From an uncultured Clostridia bacterium (GTDB lineage: Bacteria > Bacillota > Clostridia > Lachnospirales > Anaerotignaceae): a DNA stretch of 27,182 nucleotides. Both the position numbers and the translations under genes were made by a program. The notes below the pieces were generated by a model. That model had not been told where the DNA came from, searched no databases, and worked only from the letters and a program-made list of their open reading frames with translations. This document shows positions 16,079 to 24,875 of this stretch, one piece after another (positions within the stretch are counted from its first letter, which is position 1; every line of letters begins with the position of its first letter). The stretch lies in the NCBI GenBank assembly GCA_937901125.1, contig CALCGT010000009.1, forward strand, positions 1 through 27,182. Reading direction: 5' to 3'.

Positions 16079-16768
16079 ATGGCTTATCAGATTTTGGTAG
16101 TAGACGATGAAAAATTGATCGTGAAAGGCATCAAGTTTTCGTTGGAACAGGATGGTATGGAAGTAACAACGGCATACGATGGGGAAGAAGCCCTGCAGTA
16201 TATCAAAGAAAAGAACTTCGATCTGGTGGTGCTGGATGTGATGCTGCCTAAGATGGACGGCTTGGAAGTCTGCCAGCAGACAAGAGAATTTTCCCAGGTG
16301 CCCATCATCATGGTAACGGCAAAGGGCGAAGATATGGACAAGATCATGGGGTTGGAATACGGTGCCGATGACTATATCACAAAGCCCTTCAATATTTTGG
16401 AGCTGAAAGCCCGCATCAAGGCCATCCTGCGCCGCAGTGTGAAGAAGGCACCGGCAGAAGTAGCTGCGAAAAACGTGCTGAAGGCAAGGGATTTAGAGCT
16501 TTCCTTTGACAGCAGAAGAGTATTTATTAGCGGCAAGGAAGTGAACCTGACAGCAAAAGAGTTTGATCTGCTGGAGCTTTTGATGGAAAATCCCGGAAAG
16601 GTCTACAGTAGAGAAAAACTGTTGGATACTGTATGGGGCTATGATTATCCCGGCGATGTGCGTACAGTAGATGTACATGTACGTCGTCTGCGGGAAAAGA
16701 TCGAAGCAAATCCCAGTGAACCGAAATATATCTTTACAAAATGGGGAGTTGGTTACTATTTTAACTAA
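16079..16768 (+). CDS. OmpR/PhoB-family response regulator
   Basis: A 229-residue two-component response regulator. The receiver domain has the acidic pair DD at 9-10, phosphoacceptor D53 (VLDVMLPKMDG), T80 and K102 (TKPF). The C-terminal winged helix DNA-binding domain is typical of the OmpR/PhoB group (VNLTAKEFDLLELLMENPGK, VWGYDYPGDVRTVDVHVRRL). It starts 10 bases after comEA and overlaps its kinase gene, so the pair forms one module. It resembles the WalR/PhoP-type regulators, but the target genes cannot be inferred. Confidence 0.95.
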   Translation: MAYQILVVDDEKLIVKGIKFSLEQDGMEVTTAYDGEEALQYIKEKNFDLVVLDVMLPKMDGLEVCQQTREFSQVPIIMVTAKGEDMDKIMGLEYGADDYITKPFNILELKARIKAILRRSVKKAPAEVAAKNVLKARDLELSFDSRRVFISGKEVNLTAKEFDLLELLMENPGKVYSREKLLDTVWGYDYPGDVRTVDVHVRRLREKIEANPSEPKYIFTKWGVGYYFN

Positions 16769-18203
16769 GCAGAAGGAACAGAAAAAACTCCCGTTCATCT
16801 CTCTGCGCTGGATTCTGCTGGGGGCTTATCTGGTAGCCGGTATCGTTCCCTTGCTTTTGCTGGCCAGCACCATGCTCCATTCGGTACAGGGCTATTTTGT
16901 GGAAGAAAGAAAAAAGGAATTGCTCAGTCAGGCCAATGTTATTTCCGGGCAGGTGACCTCTTCGGGTTTTCTGTATCACGATGAAACCCGCAGCGATTTG
17001 GAGGAAGACATTCTGAAAACCAGCCAGGATGAGGATTACCGTGTGCTGATTCTGGATGATTCCTGTGCAGTGATTTATGATACGGCGTATGAGGATGTCG
17101 GGAAAACCTTCCTGCTGCCAGAAGTCATTCAGGCTTTGCAGGATAAGGATACCGCAAAGGAACAGAAGGATGGGACCGTTTATGCGGCGGCATCCATCGT
17201 AGGCGCAGGGGACAGCCGTGTTGGTGTCGTTCTGATTGTTGACGGTTTGACGGATGTACGCAGTATCATCGGCGATATCGGGAAAGAAGCATATTTACTG
17301 CTGGGGGCACTGGCGATTTTGGTGCTGGTGATGATGATCGTGATCTCCAAGGTTTTTACAGAGCCTGTCAAAAGCCTGATTGGTATCATCCAGAGAATGT
17401 CCGAAGGGCATTTTGAACAGCGGGTAAAAGTCAACGGAAAAGTCCATAACGAGATCGTTGATTTGGCGATCGCCTGCAACCAAATGGCGGATCAGCTGGA
17501 AAAGGTGGAATCCAGCAGACAGCAGTTTGTATCCAATGTGTCCCATGAATTGAAAACACCTCTCAGCTCTGTAAAGGTGCTGAGTGAATCTATTTTGCTG
17601 CAGGAGGATATACCCAAGGAAATGTATGTGGAATTTCTCCACGATATCAATTCCGAGGTAGACCGTATGACGGCCATCATCAATGATCTGCTGACCCTGG
17701 TAAAGCTGGATCAGAAGGAGATCCCCCTGAATTTCCAGGAAACGGATCTGAACCACATGATGGAGGATATCATCAAACGGCTGCAGCCGCTGGCCGATGC
17801 CAAGGGAGTTTCTCTGCGGTGGGAAGCCCAGAAAGAGGTGCATGCCGATGCCGATGAAATGAAGCTTTCCCTGGCTATCTCCAATCTGGTGGATAATGCG
17901 GTGAAATATACCCCTGCGGAAGGGACAGTCAAAGTGTCGCTGGATGCAGACCATCAGAATGTTTTCATCAGCGTGGCAGATACGGGGATTGGTATCCCTG
18001 AGGATGAAGTAAACCGTATTTTTGAGCGTTTCTACCGTGTAGATAAAACAAGAGACAGAGAGACAGGCGGCACAGGCCTTGGCCTTTCCATCACCCATAG
18101 CACCATTATGATGCACAAAGGCAGCATCAAGGTAAACAGCAAAGAAGAGGAAGGTACGACCATCCTGGTGCGTATCCCTTTGAAGCAGAGTGCAGCACAG
18201 TAA
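16749..18203 (+). CDS. Membrane sensor histidine kinase
   Basis: A sensor kinase of 484 residues from the chosen start. TM1 is at about 20-42, an extracellular sensor domain at 43-180, TM2 at 181-203 and HAMP at about 202-255. The HisKA phosphoacceptor is H266 in VSHELKTPLS. The ATPase domain carries NLVDNAVKYTP (N box), DTGIGIP (G1) and GGTGLGLSI (G2). The start is uncertain: no ATG lies near the natural end of the regulator gene, so TTG at 16749, overlapping the regulator by 20 bases, is used. GGGGAG at 16743-16748 touches this TTG and would be better spaced for an ATT at 16758. Confidence 0.9.
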   Translation: MVTILTKQKEQKKLPFISLRWILLGAYLVAGIVPLLLLASTMLHSVQGYFVEERKKELLSQANVISGQVTSSGFLYHDETRSDLEEDILKTSQDEDYRVLILDDSCAVIYDTAYEDVGKTFLLPEVIQALQDKDTAKEQKDGTVYAAASIVGAGDSRVGVVLIVDGLTDVRSIIGDIGKEAYLLLGALAILVLVMMIVISKVFTEPVKSLIGIIQRMSEGHFEQRVKVNGKVHNEIVDLAIACNQMADQLEKVESSRQQFVSNVSHELKTPLSSVKVLSESILLQEDIPKEMYVEFLHDINSEVDRMTAIINDLLTLVKLDQKEIPLNFQETDLNHMMEDIIKRLQPLADAKGVSLRWEAQKEVHADADEMKLSLAISNLVDNAVKYTPAEGTVKVSLDADHQNVFISVADTGIGIPEDEVNRIFERFYRVDKTRDRETGGTGLGLSITHSTIMMHKGSIKVNSKEEEGTTILVRIPLKQSAAQ

Positions 18204-18218
18204 GGAAGGAGGAAATTC

Positions 18219-19178
18219 ATGGCAAACCGAGAGAAGTTTTTTCGCAAAGCCATTGCGGTGATCATCGTATTAATCATATTGACTCCTTGTTCCGTATTAC
18301 TTTATGATGCAGCCATTGCATCGGGAGAGGAAAAGGTTGAATTTTACTATATGACAAGTGACGGCAACATGAAGCCGGTGGAAAAGAATATTCGCGGCGA
18401 AAATATGGAAGATACGCTGGTGACCGTTTTGCATACCCTGAAGGAAGGGCCTAAGATGGAGGGGGTCTCTCCCTCTGTTCCCGAAGATGTTGATTTCCTT
18501 TCTGTGGGGTTGGTAAATAATATTGCCCTAATCGATGTTTCCGATGAATATCGAAATATGAAGAATATAGATGAAGTGATTTGCCGTTCTTCCATCGTCT
18601 GGACACTAACTTCATTGGACGCTGTAGATGGTGTGAAGATCACCGTTGAAGGTGCGCCGCTGCTTTCTGATACAGGGGAAGAACTTGGCCCCATGAATCG
18701 AAATAATATGGTCATCCATGGCGGCGAGATCTCCGCAGAAATGACAGAATATGCGATCCTGACGCTGTATTTTGCCAATGCGGAGGGAACGGATTTGGCT
18801 GTGGAAGAACGGGTGGTGGAAGTAAATTCCAACCAGACCCGGGAAAAAACCATTTTGGAACAGCTGATCGCCGGGCCCGTAGAAAAGGATTGTATGGGAA
18901 CGATTCCTGCGGAAACAAAGATTAGAGATGTGACAACGACCAACGATGGCATTTGCTATGTAAATCTCAGCGAAGACTTTATTGTGAAGCATAGCGGCGG
19001 GAAAAAGGAAGAATTGCTGACGGTTTATTCCGTTGTTAATTCCCTTTGTGAGCTGGATCATATCGATCGGGTACAGTTCCTTATTGAAGGGAAGAAATTG
19101 GATGAATTTAAGGGAAATCTGCAGTTTAAAACACCATTGACTGCAGTCAGCGGTTTAAAAGCAGTAGAAATGCAATGA
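18219..19178 (+). CDS. gerM: GerMN-domain sporulation/germination protein (GerM-like)
   Basis: A 319-residue exported protein with two GerMN domains. An N-terminal hydrophobic segment (AIAVIIVLIILTPCSVLL) exports it; a Cys follows LTP, which is not a standard lipobox. The first GerMN repeat covers about residues 40-150 and the second about 175-295 (LYFANAEGTDL, LEQLIAGPVEK and ICYVNLSEDF are typical). In B. subtilis GerM is a lipoprotein needed for SpoIIIA-SpoIIQ complex function in sporulation and for germination. Standalone GerMN proteins also occur in vegetative envelopes. It follows the kinase by 15 bases with a GGAAGGAGG site, so it is probably co-transcribed with the two-component genes. 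Confidence 0.85.
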   Translation: MANREKFFRKAIAVIIVLIILTPCSVLLYDAAIASGEEKVEFYYMTSDGNMKPVEKNIRGENMEDTLVTVLHTLKEGPKMEGVSPSVPEDVDFLSVGLVNNIALIDVSDEYRNMKNIDEVICRSSIVWTLTSLDAVDGVKITVEGAPLLSDTGEELGPMNRNNMVIHGGEISAEMTEYAILTLYFANAEGTDLAVEERVVEVNSNQTREKTILEQLIAGPVEKDCMGTIPAETKIRDVTTTNDGICYVNLSEDFIVKHSGGKKEELLTVYSVVNSLCELDHIDRVQFLIEGKKLDEFKGNLQFKTPLTAVSGLKAVEMQ

Positions 19179-19194
19179 TTAGGGGTAAGGTAAC

Positions 19195-21543
19195 ATGAGG
19201 CGACCGGCCCTTTGGGCAACAATTTTCACAATATGTGGCATTTATATGAGACTAGGCAGATCAGAAATGATGTGTCTGGTCTCTTTTCTTTTTATTGGGG
19301 TTTCTATGTTCTATTTTGTGACAAAAGAGAAAAATGGGAAATATTTGCTCCTGCTGTTCTTTGTGATATTTGGTTTTCTTTCTGCGGGATACCATCGGGA
19401 ACAGAACCCAGGCAAAAACATACCGATCGGCATGGTGCAGGGGGAAGGCATCATAAAAGAAACGGGACTGACTGCTTCCAAAAATCAGAAGCTGACGATC
19501 CTCTGCGATTTGGAGGATGAAACAGAAGCCGCTTTGCAGGATGTGAAGCTTTATGCTCTCTGGAGGGGAGAAGAACGGTTTGAAGCAGGGCAAAGAATCA
19601 GCTTTTCCGGAGAACTGGTTCCTTTTTATACGCCATCCTATCCCGGCGGATATGATGAAGAACTGTTTCTGGCGGCAAAAGGCTTCGATTATAAAATGTA
19701 TCCCGATGCAATAGAGCATCGGGAAGAGGATACTTCCCTCTCGTCTGCCTTGGCAAGAGGAAGGGCACGTTTTCGTGCTGTTTTGGGAAGTATCCTGCCT
19801 GGGGAGGAAAGCGGCATCATGAAGGCCGTCCTGACGGGGGAAAAGGACGATATTCCTGATGACAGCTACAAATTATATACGGAGGCCGGGGTTGTCCATG
19901 TGCTTTGCATTTCTGGTCTGCACATGTCTATTCTTGCCATGTATCTTTCCTTTTTTGTGGAGAAGATATTGGGACGGAGCAGAAGGGTCTCTGCCGCAGT
20001 CACGATTCTGACCATCTTTTCTTTTCTGTTGTTTATCGAACCATCGCCTTCTTCTGTAAGAGCGGCGGCAATGATCTGCATTGTCATGTCGGGTAGGATC
20101 TGCTTCCGCCTTTCTGACCCCATAAATAATATCGCTCTGGCGGCTATGCTGATTTTGAGCATACAACCCTTATATCTGTTCCATGCGAGCTTTCAGCTTT
20201 CCTTTATCACAGTCATCGGTATTTGCCTTGGCGTTAGCAAACTGGAAAAGGAGAAAAAGAAAGACAGGGGACGCTTCTATTGGCTGAGGGAAAGCTTTCT
20301 GGTTTCCTTATATGCTTCTCTGTTCAGTTATCCTATAGTAGCCTATCATTTTTATTCCGTTTCCACAGTGGGCATTTTGGCAAATCTCATCATTGTGCCA
20401 TTGAGCGGGTTCCTTTTGGGCTTTGGCATGCTTAGTGGAGTATTGGGGCTGTTTTCTTTGCCGACAGGGGTCTTTGCGGCCGGCAGTGTGTATAGCATTC
20501 TGCAGATATTTCAGGGAGTGTGTTCCGCATTGATACATCTACCCTTTGCGTATACTTTAACAGGGCGTCCTTCTCCTTTGGTTATTCTGCTGTATTATGG
20601 TATTTTGCTCTGGTTTATGGAATTGGGCGGGAAAAAAGGTAGCTGGAAGGCGGGCGTGGTTCTCTGCGGTGCCATGTTCTGTGCTGTTTTTGAAAATGCA
20701 CTGTTCCGCAGGGAAACGACCGTGGCCTTTCTGGATGTAGGGCAGGGGGATGCGGCAGTCATTTCTACATACGATGGGAAAACTTATCTCATCGATGGCG
20801 GTGGTGTTTATGGAAAGGAAATAGGCGAAAATGTTGGCAGGAATGTTGTGCTGCCGTATCTGGAATCTCTGGGGGTTTCCCGGCTAGAGGGTGTATTCCT
20901 TTCCCATCCGGACAGCGATCACATGACGGGAATATTGGAAGTTTTGGAGGAGATTCCCACAAAAGGACTCTATCTTTCCCATTACCCTTTTTCGGAAACG
21001 GAGGATACCTTACTTTTGAAAGAAACAGTGGAAAAAAACCACGTTCCACTGTATACTGTAAAGGCAGGCGATGAGTCTGATGGGTTCCGTTGTCTGTATC
21101 CCTTTGAGGGTGTGACCTTTCGGGATGGAAATGACAACCACGGCTCCATGGTGCTGCAATATGTTTATGGTGGGACGGAGCTTCTTTTTACGGGAGATAT
21201 TTCCGCGGCGGATGAACGGTTCCTGTTGGAGCAGGAAGCGGATGTTTCGGCGGATATTCTGAAGGTGGCCCATCATGGCTCGAAATATAGCTCCGATGCA
21301 GATTTTTTGGAAACAGTCTCACCTCGTGCAGCAGTGATTTCCTGCGGCGCAGGCAATCTGTATGGACATCCCCACGGGGAAACCTTGGAACGGCTGCAGA
21401 CTGCCGAAGCAGAAATTTATCGTACAGATACCGAAGGGGCTGTCCTGGTGAAACTGAAGCAGGATGGCACATTTGTAATAGAAACCACGACGGAAAGGAA
21501 ACCGTTTTATGAAAACGTTAAAGAAAAATTGGAAAAACCATGA
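19195..21543 (+). CDS. comEC: DNA internalisation/competence protein ComEC/Rec2
   Basis: A 782-residue polytopic membrane protein forming the single-strand DNA channel in transformation. The N-terminal domain (OB-like, about 60-150) is followed by the competence domain with multiple membrane helices, including GVVHVLCISGLHMSILAMYL. The C-terminal metallo-beta-lactamase-like domain has FLDVGQGDA, LIDGG, the metal motif SHPDSDH (about 569-575) and KVAHHGSKYSS. It is likely the nuclease degrading the non-transported strand. The gene is intact. Its 3' end overlaps holA by 35 bases. Together with comEA it suggests DNA uptake capability, although the comG pilus genes are not in this window. Confidence 0.95.
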   Translation: MRRPALWATIFTICGIYMRLGRSEMMCLVSFLFIGVSMFYFVTKEKNGKYLLLLFFVIFGFLSAGYHREQNPGKNIPIGMVQGEGIIKETGLTASKNQKLTILCDLEDETEAALQDVKLYALWRGEERFEAGQRISFSGELVPFYTPSYPGGYDEELFLAAKGFDYKMYPDAIEHREEDTSLSSALARGRARFRAVLGSILPGEESGIMKAVLTGEKDDIPDDSYKLYTEAGVVHVLCISGLHMSILAMYLSFFVEKILGRSRRVSAAVTILTIFSFLLFIEPSPSSVRAAAMICIVMSGRICFRLSDPINNIALAAMLILSIQPLYLFHASFQLSFITVIGICLGVSKLEKEKKKDRGRFYWLRESFLVSLYASLFSYPIVAYHFYSVSTVGILANLIIVPLSGFLLGFGMLSGVLGLFSLPTGVFAAGSVYSILQIFQGVCSALIHLPFAYTLTGRPSPLVILLYYGILLWFMELGGKKGSWKAGVVLCGAMFCAVFENALFRRETTVAFLDVGQGDAAVISTYDGKTYLIDGGGVYGKEIGENVGRNVVLPYLESLGVSRLEGVFLSHPDSDHMTGILEVLEEIPTKGLYLSHYPFSETEDTLLLKETVEKNHVPLYTVKAGDESDGFRCLYPFEGVTFRDGNDNHGSMVLQYVYGGTELLFTGDISAADERFLLEQEADVSADILKVAHHGSKYSSDADFLETVSPRAAVISCGAGNLYGHPHGETLERLQTAEAEIYRTDTEGAVLVKLKQDGTFVIETTTERKPFYENVKEKLEKP

Positions 21544-22519
21544 ATTTAGCCACTGCTATCTGTTTTATGGTGATGAAACCTATCTGATTCGGGAGTATGA
21601 AGCTGCCCTGACGAAGGCGATCCTGCCGGAGGGGGCAGAGATGATGAACCATGATATTTTTGAGGAAAAGCGTGCCACGGCAGCTGCTATCATGGATGCG
21701 GCAGAGACGCTGCCCTTTTTGAATGAAAAACGACTGGTGACCGTGCGAAACAGTGAATTTTTCCAGAAGGGTGGGCGAAAAGAAGAGGGCGAAAAGCTGA
21801 AAGCGTTTCTGGCTGACCTGCCGGAGACCGTATGTCTGCTGTTTATCGAGGAAAAAGCGGAAAAGACCAATGGCCTCTATAAAGCCGTTGCAAAATACGG
21901 CCAAGCAGTGGAATTCAAAAAGCCAACGGAAAAAGACCTGGGCATATGGATCAGGAAACGCTGCAAAGAGAACATCATGGAAATGAGCGAGGGTGTATTA
22001 AACCTCTTTTTGCAGACCGTTGACCACGATATGGAAAATATTGATGGGGAATTGCAGAAGCTGATGGCATATAAAGGGGAAGAAAAGGAGATTAAGGCGG
22101 AGGATATCCGGGCGGTGTGTACCGTTTCCTTAGAGGCTCGTGTGTTCGACCTAGTGCGGGCGGTGGCGGAAAAACGCCCTGAAAAAGCGGTGCAGATCTA
22201 TCGCACCCTGCTTTCCATGAAGGAATCTCCATATATGGTGCTTTCCCTCATCACCAGACAATTTCGTCTGATTTTAGAGGCCATGCTTCTGTCCCAGAGT
22301 GGTATGACCAACGATGCCATTGGGGCAAGGCTGGAGATCCGAGATTTTGCTGTGAAGGAATATCTGCGGCAATCCAAACGTTTTTCCGCGGAAAGCTGGA
22401 AACATGCGGTGCGGGACTGTTTGCAGGTAGATTTGGATATCAAATCGGGCAAAGCGGCAGAGGAAACAGCAGTAGAATTGCTGATCGTGAAATATAGCGG
22501 AGAAAGCTTCGTAAGATAA
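21509..22519 (+). CDS. holA: DNA polymerase III subunit delta (HolA)
   Basis: A 336-residue clamp-loader subunit that opens the beta sliding clamp. The N-terminus HCYLFYGDETYLIREYEAAL is the family signature. The AAA+-like fold continues with a DEF type linker and the C-terminal collar domain (DCLQVDLDIKSGKAAEETAV). The start overlaps the end of comEC by 35 bases; AAAGGAA at 21493-21499 gives it a ribosome binding site. comEC followed by holA is a common Firmicutes arrangement. Confidence 0.94.
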   Translation: MKTLKKNWKNHEFSHCYLFYGDETYLIREYEAALTKAILPEGAEMMNHDIFEEKRATAAAIMDAAETLPFLNEKRLVTVRNSEFFQKGGRKEEGEKLKAFLADLPETVCLLFIEEKAEKTNGLYKAVAKYGQAVEFKKPTEKDLGIWIRKRCKENIMEMSEGVLNLFLQTVDHDMENIDGELQKLMAYKGEEKEIKAEDIRAVCTVSLEARVFDLVRAVAEKRPEKAVQIYRTLLSMKESPYMVLSLITRQFRLILEAMLLSQSGMTNDAIGARLEIRDFAVKEYLRQSKRFSAESWKHAVRDCLQVDLDIKSGKAAEETAVELLIVKYSGESFVR

Positions 22520-22525
22520 TCGAAA

Positions 22526-22566
22526 AAAAGCATGGAACCTCTGAAAAAAGGTCTCATGCTTTTCTT
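22526..22566. terminator. Bidirectional terminator between holA and dinB
   Basis: AAAAGCATG (22526-22534) pairs with CATGCTTTT (22555-22563), with an inner ACCT/AGGT pairing. Oligo-A upstream and T's downstream allow termination on both strands. Confidence 0.75.
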
Positions 22567-23806
22567 ATTTTAAGATATGGTTGTTTATTTTCATCTTTCC
22601 GCCTTCATAGGCTCTTCCGTCTCCGTCGGCAAAGGTGGAGCGGCGAACAGTATTTTTCCCGTATTTCAGGCGAAGGGCATCCATAGCGGCATCGGCTTTT
22701 TTCTGTTTGCTCCAGTCTTCGTCCAGAATGGAAAGCTGGACACAATCTTCTTCGCAGAGCTTTCCGGCGCGAATGCCCAAAAGACGCAGAGGCTCCCGTT
22801 TCCAGACCTCATCAAAGATTTCCTTCGCAGTTTCATAAACAGCGTTGGTGCAGTCGATGGCATTGAGGAGCTGTTTCTGGTGGGAATAGACCTTGAAATC
22901 AGAGGATTTCAGGGTAACGGCAATCTCCTGGGCGCAAAGCTTGCTGCAGCGCAAGCGCATAGAGACGGTTTCTGCCAAAGCCAGCAGGATTTTATGAGCC
23001 GTTTCTTTGTCAGTCACATCATGGGGCGTGGTAGTGCTGTTGCCAATGCTTTTTGTTTCGTAAGTTTCTGCGGCGGGGGCTACGGGGGTGTCGTCGATGC
23101 CGTTGGCATAGGCGTGGAGCATTCGCCCAAAGCTTTTAAATTCCTTTTCCAGCAAAGGCTGGGGATATTTTGCCAACTGCCCAATGGTGCTGATACCTAT
23201 TTTTCGCAGACGGGGAGCCGTCCGCCTGCCCACCATGAAAAGATCTTCTACGGGAAGGGTCCAGAATTTTTCCGACATTTCTTCGGGAAAGAGGGTGATG
23301 AGCTTATCGGGCTTTTCCAGTTCCCCTGCCATTTTCGCCAAAAGCTTGTTGGAGCTGACGCCGATATTTACAGTGAAGCCCAGTTCTTCCCGGATACGGG
23401 TGCGAATCTTTTCTGCTGTTTCCAAAGGAGGCCCCAGGAGACGTTCCATGCCTGTGTAATCCAGAAAACCTTCATCGATACTGAATTGCTCGATGCGGTC
23501 GGAATATTCGGAAAGGATATCAAACATGGCGTGGGAGCAATGGGAATAAAGGGAAAAATCCGGCGGAACCACCACCAGCTTCGGACATTTCTGCAAGGAA
23601 ATATGGATGGGTTCACCGGTGGTGACGCCATATTTTTTGGCAGGGGTGGATTTGGCAAGGATGATGCCGTGGCGGTTTTCCCTGCTGCCGCCGATGGCAG
23701 AAGGGATGGTACGCAGATCCAATTCCTCGCCGTTTTTCAGCCGCGCTGCGGCAGTCCAGCTCAAAAAAGCACTGTTGACATCGATATGAAAAATGACTCT
23801 GCCCAT
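22565..23806 (-). CDS. dinB: Y-family DNA polymerase IV (DinB)
   Basis: Error-prone translesion DNA polymerase of 413 residues. The catalytic carboxylates are in HIDVNSAFLSW (D9, with F14 at the steric-gate position) and SIDEGFLDYTG. The family blocks LAKSTPAKKYGVTTGEPI and GVSSNKLLAKMAGELEKPDK are present, and the C-terminal little-finger domain follows. The start at 23806 is supported by GGGAGGTG shortly upstream; the frame is open further, but without family similarity. No beta-clamp motif could be assigned with certainty. It converges on holA and diverges from the phosphoesterase gene. Confidence 0.93.
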   Translation of the reverse strand: MGRVIFHIDVNSAFLSWTAAARLKNGEELDLRTIPSAIGGSRENRHGIILAKSTPAKKYGVTTGEPIHISLQKCPKLVVVPPDFSLYSHCSHAMFDILSEYSDRIEQFSIDEGFLDYTGMERLLGPPLETAEKIRTRIREELGFTVNIGVSSNKLLAKMAGELEKPDKLITLFPEEMSEKFWTLPVEDLFMVGRRTAPRLRKIGISTIGQLAKYPQPLLEKEFKSFGRMLHAYANGIDDTPVAPAAETYETKSIGNSTTTPHDVTDKETAHKILLALAETVSMRLRCSKLCAQEIAVTLKSSDFKVYSHQKQLLNAIDCTNAVYETAKEIFDEVWKREPLRLLGIRAGKLCEEDCVQLSILDEDWSKQKKADAAMDALRLKYGKNTVRRSTFADGDGRAYEGGKMKINNHILK

Positions 23807-23847
23807 GGAAGCACCTCCCTTCTTAAAAAACGAACATATTTTCTTAT

Positions 23848-23876
23848 ATGGTATCACGTTATTTGTCATCTTGCAA
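23848..23876 (-). promoter_or_regulatory. Probable promoter of dinB
   Basis: On the minus strand TTGCAA (23871-23876) and TACCAT (23848-23853) are 17 bases apart, about 40 bases before the dinB start. No clear LexA operator was recognised by eye. Confidence 0.35.
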
Positions 23877-23908
23877 CGGAAGAAAGGAAATTTCTAACCT
23901 GCTGTCCG

Positions 23909-23937
23909 TTGAAAGAATGTGAGTTTCCCTTTATAAT
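23909..23937 (+). promoter_or_regulatory. Sigma-A promoter of the metallophosphoesterase gene
   Basis: TTGAAA at 23909-23914 and TATAAT at 23932-23937 are 17 bases apart, 28 bases before the start codon. Confidence 0.7.
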
Positions 23938-23964
23938 GTAGAAAAAAGAAAAGCAGGTGAGACC

Positions 23965-24783
23965 ATGAAATATAAAAGAACCATCGGCTGTATCTGCGGA
24001 GGACTTCTTTTGGGAGCCTTCCTCTATTGGCAGAATAATGGGCTGATGCTGACAAAAATGACATACCATGGGGATATCCCCGAAGGCTTTGACGGATATA
24101 AGATTTTACAGGTGGCAGATTTGCAGAATAAGGTCTTTGGTAAAAATCAGGAATCCCTCCTTCGAAAGATTGAGCAGTCTGGACCGGATATCATCGTTTT
24201 GACGGGGGATTTGCTGGATCGAAATAAAACAAATGTGGATACTGCCATGGAGTTTGTTAGGGAAATCATGAATATCGCCCCTGTGTATTTTGTTTCCGGC
24301 AACCATGAGCACCAGTCCGGGGAGTGGGAAAGACTGTCTGATGGAATGGTGGAGGCAGGCGTGACGATTTTGAATAACGGTAAATCCATCATCCAGAGAA
24401 AGGGCGATATCATCACATTGCTGGGGCTTGCGGATAAAAAAGTCAACCAGCATTATGATAAGATTCTGCATACATTGATGGCAGGGCAGGGGGACAACTT
24501 CAATATCCTCCTTTCCCATAGACCCGAGCTGTTTCAAACTTATGTGGCAGAGGGGATAGACCTTGTTTTCACAGGTCATGCCCACGGCGGACAGATTCGT
24601 ATCCCTTTCCTGAAGCAGGGCATCTTTGCGCCCCATCAGGGCTTTTTTCCCAAATATACAGAAGGGATGCATGAGAAGGACGGCACGGTGATGGTAGTGA
24701 GCCGTGGCTTGGGCAATAGCACTTTCCCCTTCCGCATTTTCAATCGTCCTGAGCTGATCGAGCTGACATTGCGGATGGAATAG
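23965..24783 (+). CDS. Membrane-anchored calcineurin-like metallophosphoesterase (YkuE/YaeI-like)
   Basis: A 272-residue protein with one N-terminal membrane segment (CICGGLLLGAFLYW) and a metallophosphoesterase domain facing outwards. Motifs in order: VADLQ (D52), GDLLDR (D82), GNHEH (N113, H114), SHRPE and GHAHGGQ. The first motif is normally Asp-x-His; here the His is Gln54, so one metal ligand is replaced. The rest of the site is intact. Related proteins (YkuE, LpxH-like) act on cell-envelope lipids, but the substrate here is unknown. AGGTGAGACC precedes the ATG. It stands alone between dinB and ppiB. Confidence 0.88.
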   Translation: MKYKRTIGCICGGLLLGAFLYWQNNGLMLTKMTYHGDIPEGFDGYKILQVADLQNKVFGKNQESLLRKIEQSGPDIIVLTGDLLDRNKTNVDTAMEFVREIMNIAPVYFVSGNHEHQSGEWERLSDGMVEAGVTILNNGKSIIQRKGDIITLLGLADKKVNQHYDKILHTLMAGQGDNFNILLSHRPELFQTYVAEGIDLVFTGHAHGGQIRIPFLKQGIFAPHQGFFPKYTEGMHEKDGTVMVVSRGLGNSTFPFRIFNRPELIELTLRME

Positions 24784-24875
24784 GAATAAAGACTGTACGA
24801 ATGTTTGAATTTATGATAAACTGATTAAAATATACGGAAGATTTCCACAAATATGAAAAAGAAAGGAAGATTCAG

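Noticed and set aside
22577..23941. Long plus-strand ORF (454 codons) opposite dinB
   Set aside because: The minus strand encodes a complete DinB with catalytic motifs and a proper ribosome binding site; the plus frame has none.
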